DNA of 64,000 nucleotides from Pararhizobium capsulatum DSM 1112. Its GTDB lineage: Bacteria > Pseudomonadota > Alphaproteobacteria > Rhizobiales > Rhizobiaceae. This document shows, one piece after another, positions 59,390 through 64,000 of the stretch (positions are counted from its first letter, which is position 1; every line of letters starts with the position of its first letter). The notes under the pieces are model-generated. The model saw only the letters and a list, made by a program, of their open reading frames with translations, was not told where the DNA came from and ran no database searches. Location: contig NZ_JAUSVF010000001.1 in assembly GCF_030814475.1 (NCBI RefSeq), positions 3,106,001 to 3,170,000 on the forward strand. The letters run 5' to 3'. The position numbers and the translations under genes are program-made.

Positions 59390-60190
59390 ATGCGCCGGCA
59401 TCTTCTGGCCCTCTTGCCCATCCTGACGCTTCTGTCCGCCTGCACCTATGCGGACTACGATCTCGTCTCGACATCCTCCATCTCCCCGCGGTTCCAGGAC
59501 AAGGACCCGCAGAATTTCGGCGAGCGCACGCCGCATCACCACGCGATCCACGGCATCGACGTTTCGAAATGGAATGGCGACGTTGACTGGCCGCAGGTCC
59601 GAAAATCCGGCGTTTCCTTCGTCTTTATAAAGGCAACCGAGGGCAAGGACAGGATCGATAGCCGCTTCAACGATTACTGGCAGGGCGCGCGCGCGGCAGG
59701 CCTCGCCTATGCCCCCTATCATTTCTATTATTTCTGCTCCACCGCGGACGAGCAGGCCGACTGGTTCATTGCCAACGTGCCGAAAAGCGCCGTACACCTG
59801 CCGCCGGTTCTGGACGTGGAGTGGAACAACGAATCCAAGACCTGCCGTTTCAGGCCTTCGGCGCTGACCGTGCAGGCGGAAATGAAGCGCTTCATGGACC
59901 GCCTTGAAGCCTATTACGGCAAGCGGCCGATCATCTACACCTCGGTGGATTTCCACCGCGACAATCTCGTCGGCCAGTTCAACGACCACCATTACTGGGT
60001 GCGCTCGGTGGCCAAACACCCGACCGAAATCTACACGGACCGCCGCTGGGCCTTCTGGCAATATACCAGCACCGGCGTGATACCGGGCATCAAAGGCGAC
60101 ACCGACATCAACGTTTTTGCCGGCTCAGCCAAGAACTGGAAGAACTGGGTTGAAGCCGTTTCGAAGCCTCAACAGGTGGCCCGGAACTGA
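59390..60190 (+). CDS. GH25 family muramidase lipoprotein
   Basis: 266 residues from ATG 59390 (GGGA upstream). Lipobox LLSAC with Cys18 predicts an outer-membrane-attached lipoprotein. The Chalaropsis-type lysozyme domain covers residues 52-250: GIDVSKWNGDVDW with Asp57, IKATEGKD, and LDVEW with Asp142 and Glu144 as catalytic acids, then WAFWQYTSTG and DTDINVFAG near the end. It cuts the MurNAc-GlcNAc bond. The frame opens 32 codons earlier without a signal sequence. Confidence 0.92.
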   Translation: MRRHLLALLPILTLLSACTYADYDLVSTSSISPRFQDKDPQNFGERTPHHHAIHGIDVSKWNGDVDWPQVRKSGVSFVFIKATEGKDRIDSRFNDYWQGARAAGLAYAPYHFYYFCSTADEQADWFIANVPKSAVHLPPVLDVEWNNESKTCRFRPSALTVQAEMKRFMDRLEAYYGKRPIIYTSVDFHRDNLVGQFNDHHYWVRSVAKHPTEIYTDRRWAFWQYTSTGVIPGIKGDTDINVFAGSAKNWKNWVEAVSKPQQVARN

Positions 60191-60314
60191 GAGCCGTCAG
60201 CTTTCTTGTTTCGGCCCCATTGCCATGCGATGGGCACACATACGCCTTACCCAATCCCAGCCTCCGCCCCCGCCCGACCCGTTGGCGGCGCGGACAAATA
60301 TTGAAGGATCTGCG

Positions 60315-61508
60315 ATGTCCCGCGGCTTTCGGCCTCTGCTTCTCTCCACCCTTGTTTCCCTTTTCGCCTCCTCCGCGATGGCCCAGCAGGCACCGGCCTG
60401 CGGTGGTGACCTTGCGACCTTCCTGGTAGGCGTCAAAACCGAGGCTGTCGCCAAGGGAGTGCCTGCCGATGTCGTGGATCGCGCGCTTGCAGGCGCTGTC
60501 ATCGACCAGAAGGTGCTGAGCCGCGACCGCGCGCAGGGCGTGTTCAAGCAGAGCTTCACCGAATTTTCCCAACGTACCGTCAGCAAGGCGCGTCTCGATA
60601 TCGGCGCCAAGAAGATGAAGGAATATGCCGCTGTCTTTGACCGGGCAGAGAAGGAATTCGGCGTGCCGGCCGCGATCATCACCGCCTTCTGGGCGCTTGA
60701 GACCGATTTCGGCGCGGTTCAGGGTGATTTCAACACCCGTAACGCGCTGGTCACCCTCGCCCACGACTGCCGCCGTCCAGAAATGTTTCGCCCGCAGCTG
60801 ATCGCCGCCATCGAGATGGTCCAGCACGGCGACCTCGACCCGGCGACAACGACCGGCGCGTGGGCCGGTGAAATTGGCCAGGTCCAGATGCTACCGGAGG
60901 ACATTATCGCGCAAGGCGTCGATGGAGACGGCGACGGACATGTGAAGCTCAAGGACAGCAGCCCGGACGCAATCATGACAGCGGCGAAGTTCATTGCCAG
61001 CCTTGGCTTCAAAGCCGGCGAACCCTGGATCCAGGAAGTTATCCTTCCAGAAAACCTCCCTTGGGAAAAAACCGGCCTGCAGCCGGGCATGACTGCCGGC
61101 GACTGGTTTGCGCTTGGCGTGAAGCCGCGCGACGGAAACACAGCCTTTCCGCAGCTGGCAGCCTCGGTGGTCATTCCGCAGGGACGTCACGGCGTCGCCT
61201 TCATGACCTACCCGAACTTCAACATCTATCTCGAATGGAACCAGTCGTTCATCTACACGACTTCGGCCGCCTATTTCGCCACCCGTCTCAACGGTGCACC
61301 GCCCTATGACGGACGCAACCCGGAAAAAGGCCTGAGCGACGACGGCATGAAGGCGCTGCAAACCAAGCTGCAGGGCATGGGCCACGATGTCGGCAAGATC
61401 GACGGCATCCTTGGCTCCGGCACGCGTGCAGCCCTGCAGAAGGAGCAGCTGCGCCTTGGCCTGCCTGCCGATGGCTGGGCTACTGACGCGGTTCTCAACG
61501 CGCTGTAA
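60315..61508 (+). CDS. MltB-like lytic transglycosylase with PG-binding domain
   Basis: 397 residues from ATG 60315, placed by AAGGA seven bases upstream; the frame is open for 66 further codons overlapping the GH25 gene and should be ignored. Signal peptide about residues 1-23 (cut after AMA). SLT_2 domain with catalytic Glu129 in FWALETDFGAVQG, then GAWAGEIGQVQMLPEDI and YLEWNQS. A C-terminal PG_binding_1 domain (LQTKLQGMGHDVGKIDGILGS) anchors it to murein. Follows the GH25 gene closely and ends at a strong terminator. Confidence 0.92.
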   Translation: MSRGFRPLLLSTLVSLFASSAMAQQAPACGGDLATFLVGVKTEAVAKGVPADVVDRALAGAVIDQKVLSRDRAQGVFKQSFTEFSQRTVSKARLDIGAKKMKEYAAVFDRAEKEFGVPAAIITAFWALETDFGAVQGDFNTRNALVTLAHDCRRPEMFRPQLIAAIEMVQHGDLDPATTTGAWAGEIGQVQMLPEDIIAQGVDGDGDGHVKLKDSSPDAIMTAAKFIASLGFKAGEPWIQEVILPENLPWEKTGLQPGMTAGDWFALGVKPRDGNTAFPQLAASVVIPQGRHGVAFMTYPNFNIYLEWNQSFIYTTSAAYFATRLNGAPPYDGRNPEKGLSDDGMKALQTKLQGMGHDVGKIDGILGSGTRAALQKEQLRLGLPADGWATDAVLNAL

Positions 61509-61553
61509 TAGCTTCTTGGCGACTCAGTTGCCGGTACAGCAACACAGCACTCT

Positions 61554-63022
61554 TCAGGGCCGGTTTTCCGGCCCTTTTTGCTGCGCGCGCCGCAGTTTGC
61601 GATGATGTCGCGCGAGCCGGAATGCACGATAGCGCAAGCGGATCGACCAACGTGCACCGGCGAACGCCTGACCGTGCCGCGACAGCTCACGAAGCTCACG
61701 CGCATAGGCGACCGCGAAGGCCTCGCGATAATCGTGCAGTTCTTCCGACGCAATATTCTCCAGCCGATGCATGACGTTGACCCAGACGGGTGAGACCAGC
61801 AGCGAAATGGCCGTTACCGTGATTGCCAGCCGGTACGTATCAAGCCGAAGCACGCCAGCGCTGAACCCGGCCGCAGCCAGAACGAACGAAAACTCGCCGA
61901 TCTGCGCCATCGAGAGACCCGCGATCAGAGCAATCTGCGGCGAAGATCCCGTTCTGCGCAGAAGGAAGATGTTGAGCACTGTCTTTGCGGCAATGACCAG
62001 AACAGCAGCACCCAGCAGAACCACGACGTGATCGAAGACGAAGGACAGGTCGATCAACAGCCCGATGGAGAGGAAGAAAACCACCAGCAACACGCTCTGG
62101 ATCGGCTCGATCACCGGGATGATGCGACTGCGCAATGTCGAATTTCCGAGCACAATACCGGCAAGAAAAGCGCCATAGGCTGGTGACATCCCCGCAAGAC
62201 CGGAAACGGCGGCCGCGGAAAAACAAAGAGCCAGCGCACCGAGCGCCAGGATCTCGACCTTGTCCTCCATCGTCTCGCTGAACGGTATCTTCAGCTTGCC
62301 ATGATTGCCGAACCACCACAGAAGGCCCGCCAGGAGGCCGATGGCAAGCACCATCTTGAGAGCGATGGAGGGGATATCCAGCTCGCCGCCGCCAAGGCTC
62401 GATACGAGGATCAGCATCGGCACCACGGCGACGTCCTGCGCAATCAGGACACCGATCGCGATGCGGCCGGTCTCGCTGCGCAGCTCGCCCATATCCTCCA
62501 GCATCTTCATGGCAACGACCGTGGAGGACATCGCCGCGACAAAGCCGAGGATCATGCCTTCAGCAAGGCTTGCCCCCGTCAACAGCTCGATAAGAACCGC
62601 AACCGCAAGCGCCACGGAAACCTGCCCGCCGGCAACCAGCAGTGCCTGGCGCAGGCTGAGAGTGAACGCCTTGACCGACAGTTCCATTCCAATAAAAAAC
62701 AGCAGGACAACAACGCCCATCTCGGCAAGAAGCGTGACATTCCCGCTGGAGGAAATGAGGCCGAAGCCGGTGGGACCGAGCGCGATCCCCGCAAGGATGA
62801 AACCCACGAGTGGAGGCTGGCGAAGACGCAGGAAACCAAGGCCGAGCAGCGCCGCAACAGCAACCACGACCGCTATTGAGACAAGGCCCTGATCGCCGTG
62901 GGACGCGGTTTGCGCAGCGGCATCTAACGGTTCCAGCGCAAGCTCCTCGAATGAACGATACTCTGCGACACGAATCGGGTGGCAAAATCGCCCCTGACCC
63001 CGTATCTCCGCCCCATGTTTCA
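61554..63022 (-). CDS. CPA2 family cation:proton antiporter (KefB-like, no RCK domain)
   Basis: Inner-membrane Na+ or K+/H+ antiporter. About twelve helices run from LVSIAVVVAVAALLGLG to AITVTAISLLVSPVWV; conserved features include the GFILAGIALGPTG segment, GMELSVKAF, AMSSTVVAMKML, IAQDVAVVPMLI (the ion-site region) and LSMAQIGEFSFVL. The C-terminal NAD-binding RCK domain of true KefB/KefC is missing; only a basic tail of about 70 residues follows. The start is uncertain: no in-frame ATG has a ribosome site. TTG 63022 is used here; a CTG at 62936 with GAGGAG upstream is also possible. Confidence 0.82.
61556..61579 (+). terminator. Rho-independent terminator after the MltB-like gene
   Basis: AGGGCCGG pairs with CCGGCCCT around TTTT and is followed by TTTT. 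It lies 47 bases after the stop and at the same time encodes the last residues of the convergent antiporter gene. Confidence 0.85.
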
Positions 63023-63048
63023 AATCACGCGCCGGAAGGTCAAGGCAT

Positions 63049-64000
63049 ATGCAGGAAATTCGAAGCGGGCAACAAAACAACACATCCGCTTCCCCGGCCC
63101 CTTCCCTGGACCATCGCATGGCGCTTTCCACCTGGGGAATGCTGTGCCTGCTCGGCCTCATATGGGGTGGTTCGTTCTTCTTCGCCCGCATCGCCGTAAC
63201 GGCGGTACCACCGTTCACGCTGGTCTTCCTGCGGGTCGCACTCGCCGCACTGGCCTTGCAGATATATATCGCGGGCCGATACGGCATCTACCGTGAGTTG
63301 GCCAACCGCTGGCCGCAGTTCCTGCTTCTGGGCCTGATCAACAACGCCATACCGCACACCCTGATCTTTCTTGGCCAGACACAGATCGGCGCGGGCCTCG
63401 CGGCGATCCTCAATGCAACGACGCCGGTCTGGACCGTGCTGATCGCCAACGTCGTAACGTCGGATGAGAGATTGACGGCGAGAAAGATCAGCGGCTGTCT
63501 GCTCGGACTTGTAGGGACCGCCGTGCTGATCGGGCCGAGTGCCTTCAGCGGGTTTTCATCGACAGCCGGCCTCCCCCTCTGGCCGCTTCTGCTGCCGGTC
63601 GCGGCAGCCGTCAGCTACGGCTTTGCGGGCATCTATGGGAAGCGATTCAAGGGCGTTGTCCCGCCGGTGACGGCAGCCGGCCAGCTGACGGCATCGACCG
63701 TGATCATGCTGCCGGCCTCGCTCGCCATCGACCATCCATGGACCCTCGATATGCCCGGCACGTCGGTTCTGCTTGCAATCCTCGCGCTCGCGCTGATCTC
63801 GACGGCCTATGGCTACATTCTCTATTTCCGCATCCTTGATCGCGCAGGCGCCACCAACACCTCGCTGGTCACGCTGCTGGTGCCGCCGAGCGCCGTGCTT
63901 CTGGGATTTCTCTTCCTCGGAGAAACGCTTCATCCAATCGACTTTGTCGGCATGGCCTTCATCGCACTCGGTCTCCTCGTCCTTGATGGACGCATCCTCC
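63049..64000 (+). CDS. EamA (DMT superfamily) transporter, 3' end cut by window edge
   Basis: Ten-helix drug/metabolite transporter family. The frame from ATG 63049 (MQEIRSGQQNN) stays open to the end of the window (317 codons). After a polar N-terminus of about 25 residues the first EamA repeat starts (LLGLIWGGSFFFARIAV, NAIPHTLIFLGQTQI, LNATTPVWTVLIA) and the second repeat follows (AAAVSYGFAGIYGKRF, TSLVTLLVPPSAVLLGFLFLGE). The family exports metabolites or amino acids; substrate unknown. It is divergent from the antiporter gene. At most a few codons are missing. Confidence 0.88.
   Translation, partial: MQEIRSGQQNNTSASPAPSLDHRMALSTWGMLCLLGLIWGGSFFFARIAVTAVPPFTLVFLRVALAALALQIYIAGRYGIYRELANRWPQFLLLGLINNAIPHTLIFLGQTQIGAGLAAILNATTPVWTVLIANVVTSDERLTARKISGCLLGLVGTAVLIGPSAFSGFSSTAGLPLWPLLLPVAAAVSYGFAGIYGKRFKGVVPPVTAAGQLTASTVIMLPASLAIDHPWTLDMPGTSVLLAILALALISTAYGYILYFRILDRAGATNTSLVTLLVPPSAVLLGFLFLGETLHPIDFVGMAFIALGLLVLDGRIL

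Overview
The window is about 60% GC chromosomal DNA from an alphaproteobacterium, almost certainly a member of the Rhizobiaceae (Rhizobium/Agrobacterium type). Pointers are the order of the division and cell-wall (dcw) cluster, an FtsZ of about 600 residues, ftsQAZ followed by lpxC, betaine-lipid genes btaAB, PPi-dependent phosphofructokinase, PHO boxes of the rhizobial form, CtrA-type TTAACCAT sites and short GC-rich intergenic mosaic repeats. No rRNA, tRNA, insertion sequence, prophage or CRISPR array was found.

Layout. 1-9.9 kb: 3' part of nicotinamidase pncA, an MCP-CheW pair, a SCO1 copper chaperone, a flavin monooxygenase, prmA, a probable small RNA, an aminopeptidase P and azlCD. 10.2-16.9 kb: panBC, a divergent fumarylacetoacetate-hydrolase-like gene, the low-affinity phosphate system (accessory gene plus pit) with a PHO box, and ligA. 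17.0-45.5 kb: the envelope/division block. On the minus strand it reads mraZ-rsmH-ftsL-ftsI-murE-murF-mraY-murD-ftsW-murG-murC-murB, then (after three unrelated genes: a metallophosphatase, an MHS transporter and aqpZ) ddlB-ftsQ-ftsA-ftsZ, lpxC, bamD and recN. A GAF histidine kinase lies between recN and ligA. 45.5-46.5 kb: the regulatory region of mraZ (four TGGG repeats at exact 10-bp period, and a TTAA-N7-TTAACCAT CtrA-like site) and rnpB.

46.5-64 kb: a mixed region unusually rich in peptidoglycan enzymes (two SLT transglycosylases, an AmpD-like amidase, a GH25 muramidase, an MltB-like transglycosylase and a serine hydrolase), together with a DjlA-like TerB/J-domain protein, pfp, a LysE-type exporter, a GGDEF-EAL protein, btaAB, a CPA2 antiporter and, cut by the right edge, an EamA transporter.

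Most minus-strand dcw genes overlap by 1-4 bp or lie a few bases apart and look like translationally coupled operons. The mraZ and ddlB operons each have their own upstream region with CtrA-like motifs, which suggests coordinated cell-cycle input at two points. Two phosphate-linked modules (pit and btaAB) sit 43 kb apart; pit has a strong PHO box and btaA only a degenerate one. The most interesting non-coding object is a structured minus-strand element downstream of prmA whose loops carry anti-Shine-Dalgarno CCUCCU runs.
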